Origin: an uncultured bacterium
GTDB lineage: Bacteria > Cyanobacteriota > Vampirovibrionia > Obscuribacterales > Obscuribacteraceae
DNA length: 64,000 nucleotides
Direction of reading: 5' to 3'
Assembly (NCBI GenBank): GCA_903835185.1
Contig: CAILLX010000070.1
Span: forward strand, 1-64,000
Of this stretch, positions 9,067-17,428 are shown piece after piece. A program made the translations under genes and the position numbers. The notes under the pieces are model-generated. The model was given only the letters and a program-made list of their open reading frames with translations, ran no database searches and had not been told where the DNA came from. Numbering within the stretch: the first letter of the stretch is position 1; each line of letters begins with the position of its first letter.

Positions 9067-9072
9067 ATTATA
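9067..9072 (-). promoter_or_regulatory. possible -10 box for the 9035 operon
   Basis: On the minus strand the hexamer is a perfect TATAAT, 32-37 nt ahead of the ATG at 9035. No good -35 hexamer is visible at 16-18 nt, so support comes from the -10 and its position only. Confidence 0.35.
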
Positions 9073-9130
9073 TGCTGCCAGCCGGTGTGTGATGGTTGCT
9101 GTCCTGATTTTATCTGCCTGCCTGTTTGGC

Positions 9131-9172
9131 GGGAATCCCCACAGGTAGTGGGACTATTCCCATTTTTTGTTT
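9131..9172 (+). terminator. plus-strand rho-independent terminator with no upstream gene
   Basis: A nested stem: GGGAAT (9131-9136) pairs with ATTCCC (9156-9161), enclosing CCCAC (9138-9142) pairing with GTGGG (9148-9152) around a 5-nt loop. It is followed by ATTTTTTGTTT. The T-tract lies on the plus-strand side only. It sits in a divergent intergenic region, so no annotated plus-strand gene ends here. It may end a small RNA or antisense transcript, or insulate the promoter that begins at its 3' edge. Confidence 0.6.
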
Positions 9173-9199
9173 GACTTGTTTGCTCAGCAAAGGTAGATT
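9171..9199 (+). promoter_or_regulatory. sigma-70-type promoter for the LysM gene
   Basis: TTGACT at 9171-9176, a 17-nt spacer, and TAGATT at 9194-9199. This is a good match to the housekeeping consensus with ideal spacing, 33 nt before the ATG at 9232. The -35 box overlaps the end of the T-tract of the terminator at 9131-9172. Confidence 0.65.
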
Positions 9200-9231
9200 A
9201 TTAGCGGCTTATCAAGTGGATTTAGGTTTTT

Positions 9232-11241
9232 ATGCCGATGTTCGACCGACCCTCCAGCTTTTCACCAGGACCAGGCAGCGATCTGCCGACCGCCGCTGGC
9301 GGATTAACGTCACACGCAGGCATTGAGAGTCAGTTGACAGCGCCGGCAGATATTGCCAAAGCACACAGTTTTTTCCAGGCTCCAGTGCTCGATGCTAGTG
9401 CTGTTCCTGGGCTTACTCCTGGTCTGGAACATCTTGCGGCAGTTCCGCCACTACCGGGTGTAAATGAGCCGATCTCGCCTATTATCCAGCTTATTATGCG
9501 CCTGCCTGGTCACCTGGGGATCATGAGCTCATTCTTTGAAGCTTTGAGCAAATTCTTTACCCCTGACATGAGCTTGTTAGGTGCCTTGGATCCAACCTTC
9601 TTGGCTCACCAGGCTCAAGAGGCTTTCCACTCTCTTTCCAGTGCGCTCAGCGAGCATATTCCTATTGATCCTTCCCTCCTGCCGGCAGACGCTCCTATCT
9701 TTCATACAACAGGTGCTGAGCTGTTAGCTGGCGGACATGGGCAGGTAGCTGCAGATGCAGCTGGCCGTCAGCTTGCTCTGTCGGGCGGTGAGCATCTGGC
9801 TGGCAACCCGCTTAACTGCTCTGGACAGTATGATCTGGCTAAGCCGCACTTTGAATCGGCTTCTGGCGGATTGCACGCCTTTGAGGCCGGAAGTGGCGGG
9901 CTGGTCTCAGGACCGCAGCTTTCCGGGGCAACTCCAGGCAACTATCTGGCAGGAGAGCACAGACTATTTTCAGATAAGATTGCTGGTGCACAGGCAAACA
10001 GCCTAACCGCCAGCAGTTCCGGGACCTTACAATCGCTGCCCAGCTCACTTAATGTGGGCTCAACTGTCTTCGGACAGCAGGTAGGCAGTCTGCCGGCTCG
10101 TGCTGCTGATCTATCGTCGCGAATTGGCAGCGGCGCAGCTCAACAAAGCAGCCTGGCAGGTGACGGTGCTTCGGCAGTCGGACCGTCCGGGGCGGTCTCC
10201 AGCCGTCTGGGTGGGCAACAGCTTCTGGCGTCAGATTCAGGCGCCACAGCGGTTTCTAGAGTTGACACAGTAAGTAACACTCAGGCGTCAGCAGAATGTG
10301 TAGGGTTGAAAGCCAGACCGCTGTCTTTGTCTGGATTAAACAGTCAGCACTCAGTTGCCGAGCAGTTGAGCCACAAGAGTGGAGTTGTTTCACCGGCTGC
10401 TCGTGTCGATAGTATGCGTCATACAGTTCAACTCAAGACTGTTCCAACTCACAGCAGTTCTTCTCTTAACCATGCTGGGTCCAGTCATAATTTGCCGGAG
10501 CACTCAAAGGTTGCCGAAACAGCTGCTGGCTCGTCTAATGCTCCTGGTGCTGATAGTGCTGCCCACACCTACACAATCCGTCAGGGTGACTGTCTGTGGA
10601 ACATCGCTCGCAATCATGGGATGCGCTGGCAGGATATTTATCAAACAAATACTGATATTCTAGGCAACAACCCTAACTTGATTCACCAGGGAGTCGAGAT
10701 TAAGCTGCCTGGTTCTGACCTGTCCAGTCAAACAGCTGGGGCCGTACAGCATGTCGTTAAACCTGGTGACAGCTTATATAAGATAGCCCAGACCTATTTA
10801 GGTGATGGCAACAAGTGGGGGCAGATTTATCATCTCAACCAAGGTGTAGTGGGCGCAGATCCTCGTCTTCTCCATCCTGGGCAGGAACTTTCTCTATCAG
10901 GGCAGTGTAGTCAGGTAGCTGTCCCGGTGTCGTCGTCGCTACCGGTGTCTTCAGTGCATTCTGCTGTGCCTGCGCAAATACCGGCAGTACACCACCAGGC
11001 TGCTCTGCCAACAACTAATGTATCTTCTCTGCCAGCCACTCAGGCTCCTTCCTTTGCGACAGCTCAGCAGGCTACCAGCCCAGCTGGTACAGAGAAGATA
11101 GCAAGCAGCTTGACAGGTTCCAGCGGTGCTTCACTGCCGACTGCAGAGACACTTGCTAGCGCACGTCTTCCTAAAGCTGGCTCACTGGTCTCATCGTCGC
11201 TGCGAGCAGATCTCACGTCCTTCCTTAAGGGACGCCGCTGA
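9232..11241 (+). CDS. LysM-repeat protein with long Ser/Ala/Gly-rich N-terminal part
   Basis: 669 residues. Two LysM domains lie near residues 445-494 (HTYTIRQGDCLWNIARNHG, then HQGVEIKLPG) and 506-557 (QHVVKPGDSLYKIAQTYLG, then HPGQELSLSG). LysM binds N-acetylglucosamine-containing glycans such as peptidoglycan. The first ~440 and last ~110 residues are Ser/Ala/Gly/Gln-rich with no recognised domain. No signal peptide or transmembrane helix is visible at the N-terminus (MPMFDRPSSFSPGPG), so how it would reach the wall is unclear. The promoter at 9171-9199 fits the ATG at 9232. There is no catalytic domain, so it is more likely a wall-binding scaffold than a lysin. Confidence 0.85.
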   Translation: MPMFDRPSSFSPGPGSDLPTAAGGLTSHAGIESQLTAPADIAKAHSFFQAPVLDASAVPGLTPGLEHLAAVPPLPGVNEPISPIIQLIMRLPGHLGIMSSFFEALSKFFTPDMSLLGALDPTFLAHQAQEAFHSLSSALSEHIPIDPSLLPADAPIFHTTGAELLAGGHGQVAADAAGRQLALSGGEHLAGNPLNCSGQYDLAKPHFESASGGLHAFEAGSGGLVSGPQLSGATPGNYLAGEHRLFSDKIAGAQANSLTASSSGTLQSLPSSLNVGSTVFGQQVGSLPARAADLSSRIGSGAAQQSSLAGDGASAVGPSGAVSSRLGGQQLLASDSGATAVSRVDTVSNTQASAECVGLKARPLSLSGLNSQHSVAEQLSHKSGVVSPAARVDSMRHTVQLKTVPTHSSSSLNHAGSSHNLPEHSKVAETAAGSSNAPGADSAAHTYTIRQGDCLWNIARNHGMRWQDIYQTNTDILGNNPNLIHQGVEIKLPGSDLSSQTAGAVQHVVKPGDSLYKIAQTYLGDGNKWGQIYHLNQGVVGADPRLLHPGQELSLSGQCSQVAVPVSSSLPVSSVHSAVPAQIPAVHHQAALPTTNVSSLPATQAPSFATAQQATSPAGTEKIASSLTGSSGASLPTAETLASARLPKAGSLVSSSLRADLTSFLKGRR

Positions 11242-11265
11242 GACTCATGGCGCCAAGCCAGGTTG

Positions 11266-12363
11266 TTATAAAGAGTTGAAGGCAGCCTCTGTTGCTTCTG
11301 CTATCTGTTCGGAACCGATTATTTCGTCTGGGCGAGCTACTGTGATTACTCGCTCAATGCCAAAGTCGACCCAATCAAGATCTTCTTGGCTACGAGCAGC
11401 TACAATCCAGAGAGGTCGTTTTGCCTCGGCACATAACTTGGCCAACTGACCTACACCTTTGCCCATGGCCGACTGTCTGTCCAGGTGACCTTCGCCAGAG
11501 ACAACAAGGTCGGCTTTTCCTATCTCCTCGCTAAGGTTAATCTGACTGGACAGCCAATGAAAGCCGGAAATGATCTCAGCTTTTAGGGTGCAGGCAAGTC
11601 CAAAAGCTGTCCCACCGCCAGAGCCAGATCCAGGTCTATTTCTAAAGATGTCTCCAGTTTGAAGCTCTAGAATATCTGCCAGTTTGGAGAGAGCAGAATC
11701 AAGAAGCAGGCACTGTGAACTTGTAGCGCCTTTTTGCGGAGCAAAAATTAAGGCAGCTCCAGTCACTCCGAGAAGCTGATTGGTTACATCAGTGGCAATC
11801 TGGATGGAGATGTTATCTGCTATCTGCTCCAAAGCTTTCAGATTGCAGCTTGCCAGGTTGGTAAGCGAACCACCGCCTAAAGGCAGCTCTGCGCCGCCGC
11901 TGTCCAGAAAAGTTGCACCAAGAGCACGTAGCGCCCCTGTGCCACCATCAGTAGAGGCGCTCCCGCCTACAGCTACCACAATGTGTCTCTCTCCTTGTTC
12001 AATGCAGGCTGCCAGCACCTCGCCTAATCCGAAAGTGTGGGCTGACAATGGCTGGAGCTGTTTGCCTGCCAATAAGGCGATACCGCTGGACGATGCCAGC
12101 TCAACTACTGCTTTCCCAGGCAACTTCAGCCAGGTGGCAAGTGCAGGGTGTCCGAGCGGTCCTGCGACAGTGACCTGGTGAATCTCCCCACCAATTGCCA
12201 TGTTTAGGCTCTCTATTGTGCCGTCGCCGCCGTCTGCTAGAGGCAAGAGGGTTAAATCCAACTGCCTGCCGGAGCGTCTGGCTCCTTTGGCAATGGCAAC
12301 GGACACCTGTGCAGGAGAAAGTGTTCCTTTATAAGCAGAAGGAGCGATAAGAATTCTGGGCAT
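11266..12363 (-). CDS. glxK: glycerate kinase
   Basis: 365 residues of the glycerate kinase type-2 family (GlxK/GarK), which phosphorylates D-glycerate with ATP. Diagnostic stretches include ILIAPSAYKGTLSP at the start, LPLADGGDGT, GGSASTDGGTGAL and, near the C-terminus, LVVSGEGHLDRQSAMGKG (broken for length). I chose the ATG at 12363 because AAGGAAG lies 8 nt upstream; an in-frame extension to 12447 lacks family similarity. Convergent with the LysM gene (24-bp gap) and divergent from the small gene at 12477. The symbol glxK is used by family resemblance; garK would be equally valid. Confidence 0.93.
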   Translation of the reverse strand: MPRILIAPSAYKGTLSPAQVSVAIAKGARRSGRQLDLTLLPLADGGDGTIESLNMAIGGEIHQVTVAGPLGHPALATWLKLPGKAVVELASSSGIALLAGKQLQPLSAHTFGLGEVLAACIEQGERHIVVAVGGSASTDGGTGALRALGATFLDSGGAELPLGGGSLTNLASCNLKALEQIADNISIQIATDVTNQLLGVTGAALIFAPQKGATSSQCLLLDSALSKLADILELQTGDIFRNRPGSGSGGGTAFGLACTLKAEIISGFHWLSSQINLSEEIGKADLVVSGEGHLDRQSAMGKGVGQLAKLCAEAKRPLWIVAARSQEDLDWVDFGIERVITVARPDEIIGSEQIAEATEAAFNSL

Positions 12364-12476
12364 AGAACAAACTTCCTTGAGTGGCAGCGGCAATAAATTG
12401 AAACCTTTACAGCTTTCCAGTTTAAATCCTCGACTGCGGGGGCACATGAGCTGTGGAAGAGTTGGGGAGGAGATTA

Positions 12477-12953
12477 ATGATGGCAGCTAAAGAGGAAGTT
12501 GGAGTCTTGATTGACAAGCTTGGCGCTTACATCAGCAAAGAAGCAAGAGAAGCGCAACCTGAGCCTCTATTCCCTGTAGGTGAGAATGTCTATAAGAGGC
12601 ATGGGGCTTGCCCTGGTGGTGCGTTCACACTAATGGGCAACTCTATTAATACTGAGTGCCGGCTGGTTGGTACTGAAGCCGAGATGCGGCGAACCTGTTG
12701 CATTACGCTCCTTCTGGAGCGCAAAGGAGGGCGCAACAACTATGTCTCTCTGTGTGAGGCTTTTGAATTTGAAGGTTTTTCAGAGGTGCTTAGCTCCGGA
12801 GAACATACATGGCTGACGCAGATGCCTGATGATACAGTCATAGGTCCTGCTTATGATCAGCATGGATGCCGGTTGTACTCCACTTTTTCAGTGTGGCGGT
12901 TGACCAGGCACGAGCAAATTAATCCACAACAGTTAATGCTGAGCAGAGGCTGA
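12477..12953 (+). CDS. conserved-looking small protein of unknown function
   Basis: 158 residues from ATG 12477. A strong GGGGAGGAG ribosome binding site precedes two consecutive ATG codons at 12477 and 12480. The body looks like a compact soluble alpha/beta fold: a Lys/Glu-rich N-terminal helix, then GENVYKRHGACPGGAFTLMG, a Cys-Cys pair (RRTCCITLLLE) and CEAFEFEGFSEVL. There is no signal peptide or membrane segment. I do not recognise the family. It is divergently oriented to glxK, with its start 113 bp away. Confidence 0.6.
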   Translation: MMAAKEEVGVLIDKLGAYISKEAREAQPEPLFPVGENVYKRHGACPGGAFTLMGNSINTECRLVGTEAEMRRTCCITLLLERKGGRNNYVSLCEAFEFEGFSEVLSSGEHTWLTQMPDDTVIGPAYDQHGCRLYSTFSVWRLTRHEQINPQQLMLSRG

Positions 12954-13093
12954 AGAGGCTAGGGCGCCAGTTCTTACCAACTGTTTATCCTGTGTGCGCT
13001 GACAAAACATGACTTGCCAACTGGGCTGCTCATAGCATGTCAGCTGCTCAGTGCAGCCGTACGGTACTAATTCCTGCTGGCGCTGTTTGCAGC

Positions 13094-13708
13094 TCAACTG
13101 GCAAAAGGCAGCTGCCTGCGCGGGTTGAAATCAGTAGGTACTTCAAAAAACCTGGTTGTCTCTACTAGCTCTTTGATCCTGTCGACGCGGAAAATCATGA
13201 CTTCTTTGCGTTCGTGGCAGAAGGCGACCATTTTCCAGAGAGCATCTTCTTTAATGAGGGCGAGCGGGTTCAGTGTGATCTCATCGACAGACTCGCGGGC
13301 AAAGCTGTAGTAGTGTGCCCTCACTATCCTGTGGTTGATAATTGCTTGTTCGAGAAGGGGTAAAGTTCGATCAACTGCATACATTGGGTAGTTGCATGGA
13401 GATTGTTCAGCTTCCATCTCAACCATATCGAGACAGGCTGCTTGGCGTGCCAGTTCGTCATTTTCATCTGGCTCCACTGAACTAAAGACTGATTCGACGA
13501 TAGCTTCGGCAATTTCATCAGAGAGTCCAGCCAGTGGCGGCGGAATGTGCCCGGACAGCTTGGCTATGATGTCGCGTATTAGTTCATCACGATCTCTGGC
13601 ATGGATACTTATTCCTGCCACTAGCTTATCGAGCAACCTAGCACCAGTGAGAAGCAAGATTCCTTCCTCTGGTGTCAGGTCCAAGGAGAACTTTTGTTCC
13701 ATGTACAT
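13094..13708 (-). CDS. WYL-domain protein without a DNA-binding domain
   Basis: 204 residues. The C-terminal half matches a WYL domain: INHRIVRAHYYSFARESVDEI, LNPLALIKEDALWKMVAFC and a terminal IFRVDRIKELV with PTDFNP. The N-terminal half (LTPEEGILLLTGARLLDKL) corresponds to the region between HTH and WYL in DeoR/YobV-type regulators. The winged-helix DNA-binding domain normally found first is absent, and a ribosome binding site (AGAAGG) in front of the ATG at 13708 supports this as the true start. WYL domains sense nucleic-acid-related ligands. It may act through a partner regulator. Codon use looks like that of its neighbours. Confidence 0.8.
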   Translation of the reverse strand: MYMEQKFSLDLTPEEGILLLTGARLLDKLVAGISIHARDRDELIRDIIAKLSGHIPPPLAGLSDEIAEAIVESVFSSVEPDENDELARQAACLDMVEMEAEQSPCNYPMYAVDRTLPLLEQAIINHRIVRAHYYSFARESVDEITLNPLALIKEDALWKMVAFCHERKEVMIFRVDRIKELVETTRFFEVPTDFNPRRQLPFAS

Positions 13709-13869
13709 GCTCGTTACCTTCTTTGAGCAGCAGCAAACCTGTTTGGTGGCAACAGACAGAAATGCAAGCTACTCCTTGACTACCCTTATTCAGTCTACAC
13801 CGTCTTCGGGACAGCGGGTAGTTACCCGCACCGAGATCTCTTGGCAGCCGGATCGTTAAATAAGTGCTC

Positions 13870-15231
13870 CTACATCTTCTCCGGAGCTGCCATCCCTATT
13901 ATTCCCAGTACATTGGCTAATACTTGCCTCGTGGCAACTATCAAACCTAATTTTGCCTTTGAGACATCTTGACTGGTTGAGAGCTGCTGGCAGGACTCAT
14001 GAAATCGCTGTAGATTGGTGGCAACTTGGCAAGCGTAATGGGCCAATCTACCTGGATTACGTAGCAAAGCTGCTTCTTCGACTTCGGCAGGCAGATCTTG
14101 CAGGTGCATGACTAAAGCTTTCAGATGCACTAATACATTTAGAGTGCTTGCGAACAAAGGGGTGAAAGTTGCTGCCGAGCTTCTGTATGAGTCCATATAA
14201 TCCTGCCACTGATCCTGCGAAATAGCCGGTGCTTTCTCGATGCCTGATTCTATGTTCAGAGCAGGCTCTAGCGCGTTGCGCAGGATGGCACAGCAGCGTG
14301 CATGTGCATACTGAATATAAAAAGAACTGTTTTTTCGGCTGGACTGTTTGGCTAATTCAAGGTCAAAATTAATTGCATTGTTTGGGTTGGACGCGCAGAG
14401 AAAGTAACGTACTGCGTCGACACCCACTTCATCCAACACTGCAGCCAGAGTGACCTCAGCACCTAGGCTGTCAGACATGCGAAAAAACTGTCCATCTCGT
14501 TGCAGATGGACAGTTTGTGTGGAAATGACCTCTAATTCCGGAGTGTAGCTCTCGGGAAAAGCAGATTTCCATCCAGGCACCGGACTTTGGTTTCCGGCAA
14601 CCTGGACTGTAATCAGATGGTCGTAGCTGCTCAGATCTTCCTCGAGCGCTCCAGATTGGTGCAAGGGGCTGCCGCAGTGCCCGAGATCAAGATCAATCCT
14701 GAGTTTAGACAGGAGCTCGCGGCTGTCTGTAATGTGGAGGTGCTGCTCTACCTGGTGACCGGTAAAAGAGAGCAGATTGGATAGACAGCTGCTATAGACA
14801 GCGCCCCGTCCCTGCTCGATGCCGAGGTTGCCGGCAGGATTAGCTGATACATATTCTATTAAGACCTTTCTGCTGGCGCCAATATTTGATTTTCCAAAAG
14901 CTGGACCAGCCTGGAGGATCTCTTGTAAAGCCTCTTGTAACCAGCCGTGCCCTAAATAGAAGTTGATAAATCCAGGCGCTGCCACAGTGATATGGCAGAC
15001 ATAATTTGGCGAAACATCAATGGCAGATGCGATCTCTTCTGCAAGATTAATTGGTGATTTGTGCAGACGGGCAGCTAGCTTGAGAGCTATGCCGCATGTC
15101 AGGTCGCCATTTTCTGCGCAGCCGGTCTTTCCAATTACTACAGGTAATGACTCTGATACACCTGGATTGCCTGCGGTGATTGCTCTTTTGAGAGCTTGTT
15201 CTACGACTGTTCTGAGTTTGTCTTTAATCAC
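13870..15231 (-). CDS. arginyl-tRNA synthetase-like protein lacking catalytic signatures
   Basis: 453 residues from a GTG. The N-terminal ~110 residues match the ArgRS additional domain (ending APGFINFYL). The core then begins KVLIEYVSANPAGNLGIEQGRG, where active ArgRS has ANPTGPLHVGHGRG: the HIGH motif reads GIEQ. About 100 residues of the catalytic domain are missing between LHITD (near 165-169) and SYDHLITVQ (near 202). The KMSK-like segment is RMSDSLG instead of MSKRAG. The following LLDEVGVDAVRYF-type region and the anticodon-binding DALR domain (YIQYAHAR to the C-terminal APEKM) are well kept. Normal ArgRS has about 550-590 residues. The frame is open and conserved, so this looks like a maintained, non-catalytic tRNA-binding paralogue rather than decay. 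A true argS should lie elsewhere. Confidence 0.8.
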   Translation of the reverse strand: MIKDKLRTVVEQALKRAITAGNPGVSESLPVVIGKTGCAENGDLTCGIALKLAARLHKSPINLAEEIASAIDVSPNYVCHITVAAPGFINFYLGHGWLQEALQEILQAGPAFGKSNIGASRKVLIEYVSANPAGNLGIEQGRGAVYSSCLSNLLSFTGHQVEQHLHITDSRELLSKLRIDLDLGHCGSPLHQSGALEEDLSSYDHLITVQVAGNQSPVPGWKSAFPESYTPELEVISTQTVHLQRDGQFFRMSDSLGAEVTLAAVLDEVGVDAVRYFLCASNPNNAINFDLELAKQSSRKNSSFYIQYAHARCCAILRNALEPALNIESGIEKAPAISQDQWQDYMDSYRSSAATFTPLFASTLNVLVHLKALVMHLQDLPAEVEEAALLRNPGRLAHYACQVATNLQRFHESCQQLSTSQDVSKAKLGLIVATRQVLANVLGIIGMAAPEKM

Positions 15232-15299
15232 TGCTAATCAAGATTCAGCCCCCAGCTGGTGACTGAGCGGCAGCATTGCTGGCGCTCAGTCGGTCCAAG

Positions 15300-15857
15300 C
15301 TATTTTGTTCGTGTGAGCTTTGTGGCTAACTTTTCCACTATTGTTTGACCAAAGTCATGGGCTGCTTCCGGACCTACAGCAGTTACAGTTCTGCCGTCGA
15401 ACACCACCGGCTTCTTTAAATAACGAGCTTCACCTTCTGCCAGTGCTGCCAGCGATTCGGTGCACGGCCAGACAGTCGCTTCTTTGTTTTTCAGGACACC
15501 GGCTTTAGCCAAAACCGCTCCAGAAAGGCAGATTCCAGCGACCACCTTCTCATCCTTATCCATTTGCTGTAACAAGCGATGTACGGTTGTATTCTCCCAG
15601 AGATAAGTTGGAGAGCCCATGCCGCCTACAATGACTATAGCGTCGTAGTGTGCCGGATTGACATCGCAAACTTGCGCGTCGGGTTGGCAGCGGGCACCGA
15701 GCATCCCTTTAGCAACACCAGCAGCAGTGCTGGCTACAACTACCTCTGCTCCTTCGTCAAGAAAGATCTTGCGGGGCTCGGCAAGCTCTTCATCTCTGAA
15801 TTGATCCTGAGCAATGACCATGAGAATCTTGGTGCCTAGCAATCTCTTTTCAGCCAT
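15300..15857 (-). CDS. DJ-1/PfpI family protein
   Basis: 185 residues from ATG 15857, chosen because GGAGG lies 7 nt upstream. Class I glutamine amidotransferase-like fold: KILMVIAQDQFRDEEL at the start (with the conserved acidic residue), IVIVGGMGSPTYLWEN in the middle, and the nucleophile elbow AGICLSGAVLAKAG with the reactive Cys. The family includes glyoxalase/deglycase-type stress proteins and intracellular proteases; the substrate cannot be told from sequence. It lies 68 nt upstream of the ArgRS-like gene on the same strand. Confidence 0.88.
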   Translation of the reverse strand: MAEKRLLGTKILMVIAQDQFRDEELAEPRKIFLDEGAEVVVASTAAGVAKGMLGARCQPDAQVCDVNPAHYDAIVIVGGMGSPTYLWENTTVHRLLQQMDKDEKVVAGICLSGAVLAKAGVLKNKEATVWPCTESLAALAEGEARYLKKPVVFDGRTVTAVGPEAAHDFGQTIVEKLATKLTRTK

Positions 15858-16029
15858 TTTTGATCCTCCAGAAAGATTTTTCATGCGTTATCTTACACCA
15901 GCGAGCTGTGTTGCAGGACCGCATTGTGTCAATTTATATAAACCATCTTTGCCAAGCAGCTTCCAGTTGACTGATACTAAATACAGTACCAAAACGTCAA
16001 GTGTGGTCCAACGTCAGGTACCGAATTTC

Positions 16030-16536
16030 CTACTGGTCGCCAGGGCGGGTCCACATATGGCGCACTCTTTGTATTAGATACTGAACATGGTCTGGCATGA
16101 CGTCCGCCGCTGCACCAGGGTGTATAGATCGTTGCCTTTCAGCTACCACCTGGTGGATCATGTCTTCCAGATTGTGCTGCTGCTCTTCATTCAAGAGCTG
16201 GCGCTTGCGTAGATAGTTGGTTGTGGCAGTTGCTCTTAGCAGCTCCTTCTTGCGGGCAATTGACTGTTGCAAGGCAATAATCTCAAGCGGATCAGATCGC
16301 GGGTCTGAAAGCAGCCTGGCAAGTTTGTGCTGCTCATCGACAATAGCAGGCTGGATCTGCATGTAATCATGGTTCCACTGAGATTCAAGAGTCTGAATCT
16401 GCTGTGTTTGTTGCTGGTTCAGATTTAACCTTTGCCAGTTGATGCCGCACTGACTTTCATCTGCCCGCGCTGCAGTGTTGGCGCCAATGACAATGGACGC
16501 AAGAGAAGACAAGAGATAGCTGTTATTGATTTTCAT
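16030..16536 (-). CDS. Spy/CpxP-like periplasmic protein
   Basis: 168 residues from ATG 16536. A signal peptide (MKINNSYLLSSLASIVIGANTAARA) is followed by an all-helical, Gln/Glu/Arg-rich body: RLNLNQQQTQQIQTLESQW matches the LTxxQ pattern of Spy/CpxP and heavy-metal-resistance proteins, and LNEEQQHNLEDMI is a second copy. Such proteins are periplasmic chaperones or sensors of envelope stress. The start overlaps the stop of the anti-sigma gene by 14 nt, so the three genes (sigma, anti-sigma, Spy-like) form one operon. It is inferred to sense misfolded envelope proteins for the pathway. Confidence 0.72.
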   Translation of the reverse strand: MKINNSYLLSSLASIVIGANTAARADESQCGINWQRLNLNQQQTQQIQTLESQWNHDYMQIQPAIVDEQHKLARLLSDPRSDPLEIIALQQSIARKKELLRATATTNYLRKRQLLNEEQQHNLEDMIHQVVAERQRSIHPGAAADVMPDHVQYLIQRVRHMWTRPGDQ

Positions 16537-17428
16537 AAACGACTGCTTCTGCAATGTCTGCAGGTTCGGCCATGGCGGACTCTAAAAGATAAGATTCGGC
16601 GCTGACCGGTCGAACCGCCTGGTTGCCGACTGTATTTGTCACAAAAGTGAGAGTACCTACCAGACCTACCGCCACGGCTGCTGCTGTTAGTAAAACAAGA
16701 TACTTACGAGCATGTGTGGTACCAAGGTTTTGTTTGCTTCTTTCGCCTGTTGTAATGGGGATGACGTTTATGGCACGTTTAATCCCTGTCCAAAGATCGA
16801 AATCTTCAGGCAAGACAGGCTGATAGTGGGTGCGAATTAGGTCGCCCATCTGGGAAAGTCCGTTAAACTCCTCCTGGCACTCCTGACACTCAAGAAGATG
16901 TCTTGTTATAGTTCTGTGCCGCAGGGTGGCAACTTCCTGATCGACAAAGACTGAGAGCTCGCTGCGGATTAAGGTGCAGTCGGCGTTAAGTCTTGACTTG
17001 ACACCGCCCCACAGATCGACAATCAAGGTTTGAGGAAGCTCTAATGCTTTTGAAATCAGCTGATTGGTGGCGTTCAACTTCTTGAATTTGTCACGGCAGT
17101 TAAAACATTCCTTCAAATGTGAATTGATCCCTTCTTGGGCAGAAAGTGGCAACTCCCCGTCAAGATAAGCTGAAAGGTCATCATTAATGACCTCACACAT
17201 ATTTGGCAGATGAGCGCTTACTTGACCCCAGATGTCAGGTATAGGCAGCTCCTCCCCAGGCAACTTCTTTGAAAGGAGTTGGCTTACCGCGCGCAACCCT
17301 TCACACTCCTGGCGGCAACATTCACATTCAAGAAGGTGGTCGGCAATTTCGGAGCGGACCATGCTACTCGTTTCGTTGTCAAGATAGCTTGAAAGCTCTT
17401 CTTTTATACGAGTGCAAGTTGTATTCAT
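16523..17428 (-). CDS. membrane anti-sigma factor with three tandem zinc-finger domains
   Basis: 301 residues. Three ZAS-type zinc fingers repeat with an exact 73-residue period: C5/H31/C35/C38, C78/H104/C108/C111 and C151/H177/C181/C184 (each an early Cys, then H-x3-C-x2-C). Each unit ends in a (D)(I/L)WGxV-like helix (DIWGQV, DLWGGV, DLWTGI). A single transmembrane helix spans about 243-265 (LVLLTAAAVAVGLVGTL), leaving ~35 residues outside. Its ATG overlaps the sigma stop codon by 4 nt (ATGA), a classic translationally coupled sigma/anti-sigma pair. Ordinary anti-sigma factors have one such domain. Confidence 0.88.
   Translation of the reverse strand: MNTTCTRIKEELSSYLDNETSSMVRSEIADHLLECECCRQECEGLRAVSQLLSKKLPGEELPIPDIWGQVSAHLPNMCEVINDDLSAYLDGELPLSAQEGINSHLKECFNCRDKFKKLNATNQLISKALELPQTLIVDLWGGVKSRLNADCTLIRSELSVFVDQEVATLRHRTITRHLLECQECQEEFNGLSQMGDLIRTHYQPVLPEDFDLWTGIKRAINVIPITTGERSKQNLGTTHARKYLVLLTAAAVAVGLVGTLTFVTNTVGNQAVRPVSAESYLLESAMAEPADIAEAVVYENQ

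Noticed and set aside
9232-11241. Phage endolysin
   Set aside because: LysM domains are present but there is no catalytic domain and no phage neighbourhood.
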